NCBI GenBank assembly: GCA_010356995.1
Contig: ML996702.1
Location: 681,653-745,652, forward strand
Source of the DNA: Trichodelitschia bisporula
Taxonomy: Eukaryota > Ascomycota > Dothideomycetes > Phaeotrichales > Phaeotrichaceae
Direction of reading: 5' to 3'
Length of the DNA: 64,000 nt
A program made the translations under genes and the position numbers. Shown here piece after piece: positions 34,291-46,084 of the stretch. Position 1 is the stretch's first letter. Each line of letters begins with the position of its first letter. The notes beneath the pieces are model-generated. The model worked only from the letters and a program-made list of their open reading frames with translations, was not told where the DNA came from and did no database searches.

Positions 34291-36548
34291 TAGCGAACAA
34301 CATAACCCGTATGGGGCTTGCAGGTGGACGCCTCCGTCAAGCGATCTGCGAACATGTCACCTCGCTCAATTCAGCCGACAAGCGAGTGACCGGCACCGCT
34401 AAGAAGCTGCAAAGTGCGGTGCAGGCGGTGCGCGAGATGAGAACAGTGTTCGCGCAGTTGGAGAGCGCGAATTTGATTGGCAAGGGCGCGCTCGAGACGG
34501 GGAAGGGATATGGCCAATGAATGCGAGGAGATATTTGCTGAATTGCGGACGGAGGTCCTTAATTCGAGGTTGGTGCCGGTGCTGGAGGAGACTGCACCGC
34601 TAATACGTGCAGGAAAACGCAAGTGAACCTTTCCGCTCCGGGAGCAGAAGCTTGAGTTGCTGGATGTCCAGCTTGACAAGCTGAAGAGCACCGTCCGCAG
34701 CTTGCTGACAGTACTCGAGTATGCCAGGCCGCTCCGGGACGGGTACGTATACTTTTGCTGCTGAAGAAACTCTAAGTTGACGCAATGCAGGGTATCCTCG
34801 AGGAGAGCTGAAGTGCAGCAACTCATTCGCGAGAAAGAGCTCGCCGCCGCGCGGTACGAAACGTCGTGGTCCGGCTACGACAGCATGATGGAGATGATGT
34901 CGAAGTAGGTGCTTGTTCATCTCTTAATTTGTGCTATGCGGAATTGCAGTGCCATGACCAGGGAGCTTTCTACCGGCGGCATTCACGTTCCCACTCCAAG
35001 TGGGACTACTGCGAGCGGAGCTTTCAATTCAGCCTCAGTTGTGCCGCCGAAGGGGGATGAGGAAGAAGACGACCCCCCCACCCTGGGAGACCTGGACGAT
35101 TGCGTTTCGAGTCTTAAAGAATTCCACTCCGAAATGAAGAACATCAGGTACTATGCCGAGAATGACCCCGACCCCGATGCCGGCGAAACCGATGTTTTGC
35201 CTGAGTCATATGCGGAGCTACGGCAGGACACTCTCAAGGACATACGGAAATATTGCCACGGCCTTATCAAGGAGGATCCTCCTCCTTTGCCAACTAAAGG
35301 TCCCTCACCTCCTACCCGCCTGCCTAGCCTTGGGGCTCCCTCTTTGCCGACATCCCGTCCGGTATGTTCTATTTCCGAGGACGGAGACTTTCCCCGCCTC
35401 ACCAAATCGGACGCGGGCTGTTGCATTGGGAAAGCTGAATGCTTCATCAACAAACTCAAGCGCATCCAGCACGATACTGAGGGGGATGCCGATGGGGACG
35501 ATGATACTTTGTCTCCGGATGATGTGTACGATTTGCGTCGGGTTTGCCAGAGCATGCGGGAAAACTTGGACGATCTCCTTGGGACGGATGCTCCTGAGAC
35601 GGATGCTCCTCAGACGGATGCTCCTATGACGGATCTGCCCCCATTGCCAGCTGAACGTCTGTCGACTTCTATACCCGAGAACGGAGAAGTTATCACTCTC
35701 ACCGGAGATGACCTGAACTTTTTCATTGCGGACGCTGAAAGCTTCGTAAACGATATCAAGGACGTGAAGTACTTCGCTAGGTACGATGCCGATGTGGACG
35801 ATGATACTTTGCCTCAGGGTTCCATGAAGAAATTGCGCCGGGTTTGCCAGGGCATGCGGCAAAAGATGGATAGTCTTCTTAGGACGGAACCTCCCAAGAC
35901 GGAACCTCCTAAGACGGAACAGCCTAAGACAGATCTTCCCGCTTTGCCCACTTAACGTCCCTCATCTCCTACCCGCCTTCCTAGTCTGGGGATTGCCTCT
36001 TTGCCGACATCTCATCCGCCACCTTTCACGCACGAGAACGAAGACTATAACCCCCTCAACCTAGATGACCTGGACATGTGCGTTGGGGAAGGTGAACAGT
36101 TCATCGACTCTATCAAGGGCGTCAAGGAATGGGCTAGGTGCGATCGCAATTCCGATGCCGATGAAGATGACTATAAGACTTTGTCTCGAGATTCTTTGCA
36201 CCAACTGCGCCAGGTTTGCAAGGACATGTGGAAAGAAATGGACGACATCATTCGCAGTACGCGTCGTCCTAAGAAGGCTAACCCCCCTATCCCGGCCGCA
36301 AGTTTCTCCACCACCTGTGATCACTGGTAGCCGGAAACGGGCAGCATCGAATGGGTAAGTGGATCATGACCTCTGCGGCATCTGCTAACCGGCCTGGGAA
36401 CGGGAGCAACAACCCGCCCGGCCCGGTGGACCAGCTCCTGCGGCAGTGGACCAATGTGTGTGAGCGGCCTTCCGAAACGCGGGGGCGGACCAGTGTGCTT
36501 GAGGTGCCCTTTGACACGCGGCCGCGGTTGAGGCAAAGACTGAATTGA
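34266..36548 (+). pseudogene. HeLo-like (Fungal_N) protein with four tandem helical modules, carrying lesions
   Basis: Start ATG 34266. The first 160 codons match the fungal N-terminal HeLo-like domain: LGLAGG-type helix, 'TAKKLQSAVQAVREMRTVFAQL', ECEEIFAELRTEV and PLREQKLELLDVQLDKLKST. Introns are at 34743-34790 and 34905-34949. Then come four modules of about 60 residues (35078-35278, 35391-35590, 35692-35885, 36050-36265), each with an acidic centre and ending in a pattern like LRRVCQxMRxxMDxLL, joined by Pro-rich linkers. A last exon-like piece ends near 36548 (LLRQWTNVCERPSETR). Lesions: a one-base frame change near 34505, TGA at 34624, TAA at 35953 and a frame change near 36300. HeLo-like domains are known from fungal incompatibility and NLR-like proteins; the modules are unknown to me. 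It could still be read in parts, or be a recent pseudogene. Confidence 0.6.
35078..36265 (+). repeat. Four tandem acidic helical modules
   Basis: Modules 1-4 share the layout: hydrophobic Leu-Asp-Asp start, AExFxxxIKxVK-like helix, an acidic D-rich turn ending DTL, then a second helix LRxVCxxM. Linkers of modules 1 and 3 are nearly identical in DNA ('cctacccgcct' ... 'tctttgccgacatc'), showing that the linker was copied with the module. Short TDAPx and TEPPK repeats sit after modules 2 and 3. Confidence 0.8.
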
Positions 36549-36614
36549 GGTAATGTTTCATCTCGAGTAACCAGGGAATATGTATCTGTATTATTTCTAC
36601 TCCATTTACCAAAT

Positions 36615-37498
36615 TTACAGCGAAGTGAACACCTTGATGGCTTCTTCAGCCGTAGCCTTTGCGCTTTGCGGATTGACCCCAGTTACGATGCGGGCATCAG
36701 TCTGCGTGAAGCAATCCCAGGGCCCGGAGGGCGGAACATCTGCTTTTGTAAGCTTTGACACCCAACCTCCGATAGCACTCACATGTTGCGCCAGCAGCGG
36801 CAAATGCGTCTTCGACCAATGGCTTTTTCCAACTCTTGATCTTCTCCATGACTCCGAGCTGGTCCTCGCCCTTGTTCGTGAAGCCAGTGACCTTCTTGCC
36901 AGCAATGATGGGCTTCGAAGTCGCTTGATCGATGATGCCAGGCAGGATTGCCGGACCATGACACCTGCCGGGTCAGCCACAAGTCTTGTGTGTCAGGAGA
37001 CTTACACGGCGGCGATGACACGGTTGTCAGCATACATCCGCGCCGCAATATCATGGAGGCCTGTGCGGTGAGCACCGCCCGATCACATATCGAGCCACTC
37101 ACCCTTCGCGTCCGGGAAATCCACTAGCGTGGCGTGCCCACCCGCCGCAAAGAAAATACCGTACTTTGCAGTCAGCGACGTCGAAATACAAAATGCGCAC
37201 CTACATCGTTCCAATTGACATCCGCCGGCTTGCGCAGCCCATCCAGCTTCTTGCGGAACCCACTCTGTTCGTTTTCCCACGTGGCGCGGTCTTCGCCCTT
37301 AAGCCAATCCTCCTGAATTGAGTTCCAGTCCGGACGGTACTCGCCCGTCTCCGAAGCGAAGTCGACTTCGAAGCCGGCGGCCTGGAAGGCGTTGAACGGG
37401 TGCAGAGCTTCGGTTATGAAGAGCCCGCTTTCGTGTCCGCCGGGGTACATCTCCGGGTGTGCGGAGCTCACGACGAGGAGAACGCGCTTTGGTGCCAT
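36615..37498 (-). CDS. DJ-1/PfpI superfamily protein, Hsp31-like glyoxalase/chaperone
   Basis: Exons 37498-37205, 37163-37103, 37060-37006, 36964-36783 and 36739-36615 give 238 residues, the usual Hsp31 length. MAPKRVLLVVSSAHPEMYPGGHESGLFITE is the first strand-loop with the conserved Glu region, GIFFAAGGHATLVDFP follows, and VIAAVCHGPAIL holds the nucleophilic Cys with the His of the triad nearby. The C-terminus NPQSAKATAEEAIKVF is typical. Members convert methylglyoxal to lactate without glutathione or act as stress chaperones. All introns are 41-43 bp. It ends head-on with the broken HeLo-like gene, only 66 bp away. Confidence 0.88.
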
Positions 37499-38625
37499 GG
37501 TGATTTACTAATTGATGCTCAAAGATGTCGAGTGAAGATGCTTCGTCTGGAACTGGGTGATTCTGAAGCTGGTGTTGAAGTGCGCGATGAGCTGACTGGT
37601 ACGTCATCGATACGTCAGGGTCTGCGGGAGCGGCCACGTTCCGCACGTGTTACCCGCGAGTGGCTCGGGCCGGCTACCGTGGTTCCTTCGCCATACCCGC
37701 CCGGCCCCGGGTCTGGACGACCCGTCGAGCTGCGATGTCAGATGTCAACATTTACGGTCCATCGGCAATTCTGGCACTATCGCCTACCACCATCAGCAAC
37801 GTCGAAACCTGGGGTTGAGACTCGGCGCTATGTTGACATGTGGGCCGGTGTCGCACACCCTACCAAATTGAGATGACCGCCTGAGGCAATAGGCGCGTGG
37901 CCCGGGTTGAAAAATCGCGTGTAAGAGAATGCCCTATATTGGCTCGGCCTTCTTACCTTGATTGCTTCATCTGCCTGCAGGTGTCAATTTCGCGTCCTGG
38001 TCGGCTACTAGTTCCGCTCCCTGTCGCCTTCAGTTTAAGTGTCGATTTCTTGGCAAGCCGCCTTGTATCCCGTTCGCAGCACGAGGCTCGGACGTCAGGT
38101 CCGGAGAAATACCTGTCAGTGGCGGGATGCGGCCTCAACAACGCCTCTCGTGAATGTCGCCAATGTCGCCAATGTCGAAGCGAGGGCACGGCGTACGCGT
38201 GCCTCTTTCCCATGTGCAAGTGTGCCCTAACGCCTACGGCCGTTTCTCCTGCAGAGGCACACCCGCGAGATGGGATTGTGCCCCGGATGCTTAGCTACTG
38301 TGCCGGATAACTCGGTTTAGGGCTTAGGGCGTTCCAACCGCCTACTATTCAAACCCTAGGAACGGGATTTTGGCGGGGGTTAAGCGTGGCCCGGTTCCGA
38401 AAAAAACACTTCCAAGCCACGCCCGTCGTGCCAGTGCGGGCCCAACCGAGCAAGATATATGGCCGATCACTCCGTGGCAGGCCGCGTTGACGGTGGGGCT
38501 CCGCTGCTAGCGGCGGTGGGCCGGCAAGCGTGCGGGCAAGTAATGGGACTCTGTCTTAAGACGGGACGGCGCCACTGGCGGGGAGTGTGATTGTTTGAGC
38601 ATCGGCCTTGCGCTTCTGAGTTGTA
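37499..38625. other. Intergenic, no convincing gene
   Basis: A 137-codon frame (37897-38310) contains six Cys in a short stretch (ECRQCRQCRSEG) created by a doubled 'caatgtcgc' unit at about 38155-38180; it has no known domain order. The rest is promoter sequence of the two flanking divergent genes. Confidence 0.4.
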
Positions 38626-40517
38626 ATGGTGCGCGTCTTCTGGTTCCCGCTGCCTGAATGGCTGCGGCTGCTGCTGCTTGTCAGGCTGCTTGCCTATGCG
38701 GTGGCGATGCCCGCGCCGCAGCCGGCGGAGCAGGACCTCCTCGCCTACCTCTCTACTGCGGCGATGCTGCCGGACGATGACCCGTTCTACCACGCGCCGT
38801 CGACGTTCATAGACAATCCGCCCGGGACGATACTCCGCCACCGCGTGCTGCCGGGGAACATCACGCTCGACAACAAGAACCCCATCAAGCCGAAGGCGGC
38901 GTGGCAGCTGCTGTACCGGTCTCAGAACAGCGTTGGCGCGCCGTCCGTCAACGTCGTCACTGTCATTGAGCCCTTTAATGCGAAGCCTAAGGACCTATTG
39001 TCGTATTCTTATTTCTCCGTACGTGGGATGTCTTCGCGGAGGATGCAAGCTGACCAGCGTAGGATGCCGCGTATAATGGGTACGCCCTCCGCATGCCTTT
39101 GAGGCCCCAACTGATGTCCGTAGCTGCAACCCCTCCGTCACCCTGCAAGTTGGCACCCGGGAGGATAACACCTTCAACCAACTGCAGACAGCGATCCTCG
39201 TGGAGGCCCTCTCACTAGGCTACTACGTGAGCGTCGCCGACTTCGGCGGCATCCAAGCTGCCTTCTGTACGCCTCCCCTTCTGCTGCTCCAAACTTCACT
39301 AACCCCACAGCGTCCGGCCTCCAAGCCGGCTACGCAACCCTCGACTCCCTCCGCGCCGTCTACCAATCCGGCAACATAACCGGCATCGACAGCAAGCCCA
39401 TAACCACACTGCACGGCTATTCCTCCGGCGCACAAGCCGTCGGCTGGGCAACCGAGCTCCACCCAACCTACGCGCCAGAGCTCGAAATCGCCGGCGCCGC
39501 CTTCGGGGGGCTCGTGCCAAACCTCAGCGCCTTGCTCGAGATGCGTACGTCTCGCCCCCCCTTCCCGACTCCCCTAACCCTCCCAGCCATCTACCAAAGC
39601 GGCGAGCGCGCCTTCCTCGGCCCACCCGTCATCCTCGGTCTCTCCCACGACTACGCCAACCTCTCCTCCTGGCTCGACGACAACCTACTCCCCAACCGGT
39701 CGGCCGAGTATCACATGGGCGAGCGGGAATGCATCGACGGCAACACCGCGCGCTTCGCCAAGAAAAATCTCGGGCTTTTCTTCCGCCACGGGTACAGGAG
39801 TATCTTCGACGAAGTCCCCATGAGCGTGGTGCGCAGCACGGGACTCATGGGCGAGCGGTCCACGCCCACGATCCCGTGGTACCTGTACCATGTACGTACC
39901 TACTATGTGCCCCGTGGCCCCGGCTTGGCGCCGCGTGGGTGGTGCAATTTGTATCCTGGCTAATGGCGGCAGGCGGCGGGGGACGATGTCAGTCCGCAGA
40001 ATTTGACGGATAGGGTGGTACAGAAGCACTGCGCCAACGGGGCAGATATCCTGGTGCGTTCTCCCACAAACCAGATCCTCATCCGGGGCCCGGACTGATG
40101 ACGCGTGTAGTATGAGCGGAACCCGTTGCCGCTGAATCACCGGTATGAGTGTATATTTGGTGAGTGCCTCGTCATCGCTTGGCATTTGCGAACTGCTCGC
40201 ATACATGCCGCGAACTGTTCACATGCGTTCCCCGGATGCTAACACACCCAGGCATCACGGGCGCATACCGCTGGATGCGCGACCGCCACGAGGGCAAGCC
40301 CGTCAAGCGCGGGTGCAGCACCGTCAACGTCAGTGCCGAGTCTCTCAAGGGTACGGTGCAGAGTCTCTTGGTTAAGGGATTGCTGCACAGCCTGTACGCG
40401 TATTTGGGGTGGGACATTGGGCCCGATACGCCGAAGGTGCGGCTCGCTGAACTACGAGGCGAGCCTGCGGGGGTGGAGGCGAGAGCGAGGGTTGGTGTTA
40501 AATTTGGCCGCCGGTGA
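38626..40517 (+). CDS. Secretory lipase (LIP family, PF03583 type)
   Basis: Eight exons (38626-39018, 39063-39079, 39124-39266, 39311-39544, 39587-39891, 39973-40053, 40111-40159, 40252-40517) give 495 residues. The N-terminus LRLLLLVRLLAYAVAMPAPQ is a signal peptide. YRSQNSVGAPSVNVVTVIEP is the family's first strand region, and the nucleophile elbow is GYSSGAQA. VSVADFGGIQAAF and PWYLYHAAGDD (with the acid Asp) follow, and NHRYECIFG should carry the catalytic His. Paired Cys are present (GCNPS, ECID, HCANG, ECIF, GCST). Secreted triacylglycerol hydrolysis is the expected role. Exon 2 is a 17-nt microexon. One Asn-rich set of sequons (NIT, NLS, NRS, NLT, NVS) suggests N-glycosylation. Confidence 0.88.
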
Positions 40518-40893
40518 GGGGGGTAATTGGGACGTGCGCGGCGCGGGGTGGTGTACATATTGAGGCTCGGTGGGGTGTGTGTATATAGTGCTCAATCTGA
40601 GGCGGGCATGTGATGTCTGGATTTGATTGCTGGACCAGCGTTTCGGCCTTGCGGCGCGGCTTTACTTTTCGGGTTTACTGGCACTTTAGATGATGGGCCG
40701 AGCCTTGGCTGAGTGTTGGAGATACGATTGCGCAACCACATGTAAAGACATTCGCCGGAAACGCCTTTTGTCTACCCGTGATCGACCGACCCGACTACCC
40801 GTTACCCGCGACATCCCCGAGCAGCCGACGACCCAACCCCGACCACACCGCACCCTCGGCCCGCATATCCAACCCGCTCCCGCCCAAACAACC
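40518..40893. other. Convergent 3' region
   Basis: Lies between the ends of the lipase gene (+) and the SET gene (-). No gene or strong repeat seen. Confidence 0.4.
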
Positions 40894-42258
40894 TCACTCC
40901 TTCTTCCCAAGCACCTCCCTAATCTTAACCATAAACTCATGCTCCCGTCCAACCCACACCCCCAACCCCACCTCCGCCTTCCCAGCCCACAACCTCGCTT
41001 TCTCCATATCTCCAAGCCGCTCATACTCTATCGCAACTAATAATCTCGCCAGCCCCGCCGCACCCCACAATCTTTCCCGCTCATGCAGTTTCACCAACTT
41101 CTGCGCTTTCATTGGGTCGGGTGGGCGGCCTTCGGCTGGGGCTGTGAGTTCGGCGATCATCTTCTCGATCTGGGCGAGGCGCAGATCGGAGTTTAGGGTA
41201 TCGCGCGCGGAGGATGTGCATGCGGCGCAGGTGCAGGCGAAGCTCCATTGCTCGGCTAGCTGCGCGCGCCGGGCGGTGCTATTGAGGTAGGGGGCGAGGT
41301 CTGCTGTGTTAGCTGGCAGGCTCGAGTGGAGAGGGAGGGGGGGACTTACATGACACGGTGATTTCTTCGCCTGGTTTTACGGGCACGAGGGTGCTGACTT
41401 CCAGCATGAGCTCGTCGGGGGAGAACGCAAACGCCGCGCTAGCCACAAATTAGCTCCATAAAGGAGAAGAGAAATGGGGAGGACTCACTTCGGCCGACAA
41501 TCGTGATTGAACCGCGCACTCTCCGGCACGACCACCTGCCACCAATACACGCTCCGCCCCAGCCTTGCCAAGAAACTATTCGTCTCGACCCGGCCTTCGA
41601 CGCCGTCGCCCACCTGGCTCCAAAACACCTCTTGACTTTTCGCCGGTAGCCTTGATACTGCAACGTTCAGCAGTGTCTGCCGGTCGTCCCGCGCCACGGC
41701 TTGCAATATCGGGTCCTGCACGCCGACAACCGGTCCGAGGCGCTGCAGCAGCGTCGCGCCCGGAATAGACGCAGTGGCTACGACGCCGCGGCCCTTCGGG
41801 CCTTCCATATCCCTCCATGCAGACATTTCCTCGCCCGGTTGGGCACCTTCCTCCCCGCCCCTCCGCCATCCACCAGCGAGCAACGCATCGCCGACCTGTC
41901 CCGGCACCCCAATCAAACTAATCCCGCGCCCGCTGGCAAAGCGCGCATTCGTATACACGCAAAACCCGTTCTCGGCCTCGATGCTTTCGAGGCAGAAGGG
42001 TTCGTGGGTCCAGGAGGGGGGGGAGGAAGTATAGAAGACTGCGGCGACGAAGGGGGGCGGGGGAGTGAAGGAGACGGCTTCGCCGGCGGTGGTGGAGATG
42101 GGGGAGGAGGTGAAGAAGCCGTCGGATGGGTCGGAGGTGCTTTGGAAGGCGCGGGGGATGAGGGCGGGGATGGAGCAGGTCTGCGGGGAGAGGAGGTGCA
42201 GTGCGCTGGCGAGGCTGGGGAGCAGGCTGAAGCCTGGGGTGAGGTGGGTGAGGCGCAT
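40894..42258 (-). CDS. SET-domain protein with signal-peptide-like N-terminus
   Basis: Exons 42258-41489, 41438-41350 and 41300-40894 give 421 residues. The SET core is split: GRGVVATASIPGATLLQRLGP (first part), a variable insert with NSFLARLG, then ARFNHDCRPNAAFAF and PGEEITVSY with the conserved Tyr, and a Cys-rich post-SET piece FACTCAAC. The C-terminal 90 residues are helical (repeat-like ERLWGAAGLARLL, EYERLGDMEKARLWAG). This layout is that of SmyD-like fungal SET proteins, usually protein-lysine methyltransferases. The N-terminus MRLTHLTPGFSLLPSLASALHLL looks like a signal or targeting peptide, unusual for a chromatin enzyme. Intron 2 ends CAGCAG; the second AG is needed to give the Tyr. 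Confidence 0.82.
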
Positions 42259-42801
42259 TATTGGCTCGGCATGGTCTTTTCCTTCCGGTGGATTTTGACG
42301 GACGACGGTGGTGGGCGATCGATAGGAATGATCGCCGGCTAGGCAAGAAAACCTGGAGCTTCCTCGCGGCGGCTCACGCGGAGGATACATATGGCGGGGC
42401 GCTGGGGGCGGGCGTACGGACGGGACTAGAGGGTTGTCTATATCAAACTGAAGCACGGGCGGGGACCGTGCGTGGGGGGGCACTGGGTGGTGGGGGGCAG
42501 ATCGAGCGATAGAGTGCGGAGAAGATGCAAGACTGCTTTTCGATGGTTGCCCGTTCGGGTATGGAGCCTGGAGTCGTTCCACCAGTGGCTTGGTTCGGTT
42601 TGTGGGGATGTCGGGGAGGAGGGTGGGTTGCGGATGGGAGGGGGGTATGCAGATGAGGCTGAGCCCGGCACGCCCGGTTGAGAGGCGGATCATAAATTGC
42701 CCTATCCAGAACCGCGAATTCAAGTCGCTTAAGGAATTCAGGCGCTCATAACATCATAAGTCATCCAATCATCGTCGTCCCATCGCAAGCTCTTCCCATA
42801 T

Positions 42802-45800
42802 TCAAACACCAAACCCTAACTCGTCAGCCTCGCATGCCTGGAGCAAGATGCACGAACTTACGTTCTTCATCCAACAGAGTACTCTCCTTCCAACTCTCCT
42901 CTATCCACGCCGGACTCACGATATGCGGCACACGTGCCCGCCTGTCAAGGTCAGTCATCGCTCGTTTGAAGCGCTGGAACGTGAAACCTACCCCGATATT
43001 TGTTTCCGCAACTCCTTTACCCGTGTCGTCTTGGCGCACATGACGTGCGTGACATCCTCACCCAGCTCGTCCTCCACACGCCCACCAGCGAAGGCGACGA
43101 TATTGCGCGTAAGCAGATATGCCAATCCCTCAGGCGTGAGCACATCCTCCTCCGGCCGATCAAAATACACAACGTAACCGCGGAACAGCCACCCAGGCGC
43201 GTCATACAAATCGATCCCATGCTCCCTCAACTGCTCCGCAACAACCTCCGCATCCCCCATCGCCCCAGGATCGTCCGGCATACCATCAATAATCTCACCC
43301 AACTCCGCGCCCTCAACATCACGGTAGTAACTATCCCCCCACTCATCCACCGCCCCCTCAATAACATCCCCATCCCGCGCAACATGCAGCATATGCCTCG
43401 GCTCAAGCGGGAGCAGGAAACTCGGCAGCCCCGTAGTAGCCTCGTGCTGCGCGACGCAATGCTCGACCCAAGCGGGCCGGACGACGTTGTGTTTCCCCGC
43501 TGCGATAATGGAGCTAACCTTCACGGTCTTGCGCTCGCCGATACAGATTACGTCCGGGGTTGTGTTCTGCGTCTGCACGATGGTGCCGCCGTGGGATTTG
43601 ATCAGGGCCTCGAGCTGGGCTTTTGTTTTTTTGATCGGTTTTGCGGCGTCGGTAAGCACGAAGAAGGTCAGGCCGTCGAAGATCTTGCTCGCTGGGGCGC
43701 CGTAGGGGGTTTGCACGCGCTCGTCGCCGCCGACGACTACGAGGGGCTTCTTGCGCGAGCGCACCTGCCGCCTTTGGCGGCGCTCGTTGTCGACTTCGAA
43801 TTGCTTCTCCTTCTTCTCTGCCTCAGCGCTGGCCTGCAACTTCGTGAATTCTATGACCGAGAGCGCAGTACTCCAGTCCTTATCCAGGCGTAGGCGCTTA
43901 AAGCGCGGGAAGCGCAATGTGAGACCCATGGGAAACTGGTCCGTCGTAATCACGGACGCGGCTTTGATGCAAACGACGAGGCTGTCCGCGGGCTTGATCC
44001 ACTCGTCAGGGCGCTCGAATTGCTTTTGGCCACCTCCGAGTTCGATATACGTGCTCGGCGGGCGCTTCGGATCCCATGGCTGCCACTTCCCGTCCGTGCG
44101 GTGCCGGATCTCCGTGTAGTCGGCGACACTCATCCCGGCGCCGACTTTGCAGAACGAGTAGCAGAACTGCGTGTCCTTGTCGGGATTATCAAGTCGCAAG
44201 CCGCACAGGTAACTGGAGTGGAAGCCCCCCCGGCTGCCGCTCCCGTAGTACCCGCCGATGATGACCAGGTCGAGCGATTCGCCGAACTCGGTCATGTACT
44301 CTGGCTTGACTTTGATCCAGTCGTCGTTGCGCTCGTTGAGCCGGTAGCTGCTGCGCGGGTTCTTGATCACTAGGCCCTCGCTCGCCTCCGCGACGACTTT
44401 CCGCAGGAGGGGATCGATCTCCCCCGCCGAGCGCGCGACGGTGTACGGGTGTATTTCGAGCCGGCGGTGCACGGGGTTGACAGCGCTAGCCAGCGCGCGG
44501 CGCCGATCCCGCAACGTGTACGCCGCGATCGGCGTGTCGTTCAGCAGCAAGCAATCGAAGACAACGTACACGGGCCGCTGGCCGCCGGCGTAGGGATTGC
44601 GCTGCTCAGCCAGGGCGGCGGTTTTGAGCGTGCCGAAGGGGACGATGGTGTCGGTTTCTACGTCCCAGGTGATCATTTCGCCATCCAGAATGATATTGCG
44701 GACTCCCGGTTCAAACGCGGACTTGAGATGCCGCGTGCTGGCGCTGTTCTCGTCTTCGAAGTGAGACCCGTAGAGATAGGTGTAGTCCTTAGCCTTTCGC
44801 GACCAGAAGCCGAAGCGCTTGCCCCCCGGAACCGAGGGGTCGGTGATCATGTGCAGCTGCATGCGCTCGCCGTCTAGTTTCTCTTCAATCCAGAAGTCCG
44901 GCTCCTGGGGGGTGGGTTTCATTTTCTCGACGATCTTTTCGAAGGAGTGGATTTGGAAAGCGGCGAGTTGGGGCTGGAAGCACTGCATGAGCGCGATGTC
45001 GCAGTGCTCGCCCTCGAGGCGCAGAGCCGGGTCATACAGCTCCCAGCACACGCGACGCAGGCTCGACGAGACAGCGAACAAAATCTCAGCGTCCGGGTGC
45101 CAGGCGTCGAAGAAGGAGCGCTCCGTTGCACCGACCTTGAGTTGGCGGAGGATGATGCGGATGAGCCACATCATTTCCTCGGGGTTCATGGCGAGGTAGA
45201 AATGCTGGAAAATCGGGTACTGCTCGTCCTCCTTGCTCACAAAACTCAGCCGATCGAGCATCTCGTTCACCTGCGCGATCGTCATACTCCCCACCTGCGT
45301 GCGGATCGGCCGCTTGGAAATAACCTCGTAGCAGCGCAGCGCAAAGTCCCCCGCCGTCTTGCTAGCGTTGCCGCCGGGGACGCGCCAGTTCATCAGCGCG
45401 TGCGCATCCTCGCTCGTCTTGTTAATCCCCAGGACGCGGACGAGCAGCTTCCCGATCGTCTTTTCTTTCATGCCGTACATGGCGCGATCACGGTCCTTCT
45501 CGGGGATAATGAGTCGAAAGGCGGGGTAGATATCCGGGCCGACCTGCTGGCGCCAGCGGGAGATGAACCGGTCGATAATGCTTCGCTTTGCTTCATGGGG
45601 CGTTTGGTTGGCCCGTCCGTGCGGGCCTTGTTTACGGCGAGCGACGACGGGCCCTGGGGCTTTTTTGCGGTTTTCATTAAGGGGGTTGAAGAGCGTGGTG
45701 AAGAGCTCGTGGAAGGGGAGGGTTTTGTGGGAGTTGTGCGGGCGGTTGGGGTATCTACTTCGTTAGCTATGGAGGGATTGAGGTGGTTATGCAAACTTTT

Positions 45801-45888
45801 TGTCTAAATCGGCCTGCATCTCCGCCTCGCCGTACTGAATCCGCTCCTCCTCCACAGCCTCCGCATCCTGCATCGTGACGTCCGGCAT
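42802..45888 (-). CDS. LIG4: DNA ligase IV (ATP-dependent, non-homologous end joining)
   Basis: Exons 45888-45797, 45754-42992, 42941-42862 and 42815-42802 give 982 residues. It seals double-strand breaks with Xrcc4/Lif1 in the nucleus. An N-terminal DNA-binding domain (LPFHELFTTLFNPL, RLIIPEKDRDRAMYGMKE) leads to the adenylation motif EEKLDGERMQLHM with the active Lys near residue 320. Later motifs ILDGEMITWD, EGLVIKN and DWIKVKPEY are present, with GGYYGSGSRGGFHSSYLCG and LTLRFPRFKRLRLDK in the OB fold. Two BRCT domains close the protein (SKIFDGLTFFVL.. and LFRGYVVYFD..WIEESWKE). The last exon is 14 nt and adds FGV. Start 45888 is preferred over an in-frame upstream ATG at 45978. Divergent from the IF3 gene. 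Confidence 0.93.
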
Positions 45889-46084
45889 GGCTGCGATGCT
45901 GGTGGTGGGGTTGTAAATAACACGTTCCCCGCATCTCAGGTCAAAGTGGCGCCTAATCGCGTCCGCGCGCGAGCACATGACATTCCCACCCTAAGCGCAC
46001 AGACATCATCAAGCTTTCCGGAAGCTCGACTTCAACACCAAAAGCTCCCACGTCTGGTATCTCCACCCCACATCTCCTCCCAAA
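45889..46084. promoter_or_regulatory. Shared 196-bp divergent promoter region (LIG4 / mitochondrial IF3)
   Basis: The two start codons face away from each other with 196 bp between them, so both promoters must lie here or overlap. No TATA box or named factor site is obvious. Confidence 0.45.

Noticed and set aside
37897-38310. Cys-rich frame that might suggest a small zinc protein
   Set aside because: The cysteines come from a doubled 'caatgtcgc' unit and do not follow any zinc-cluster spacing.
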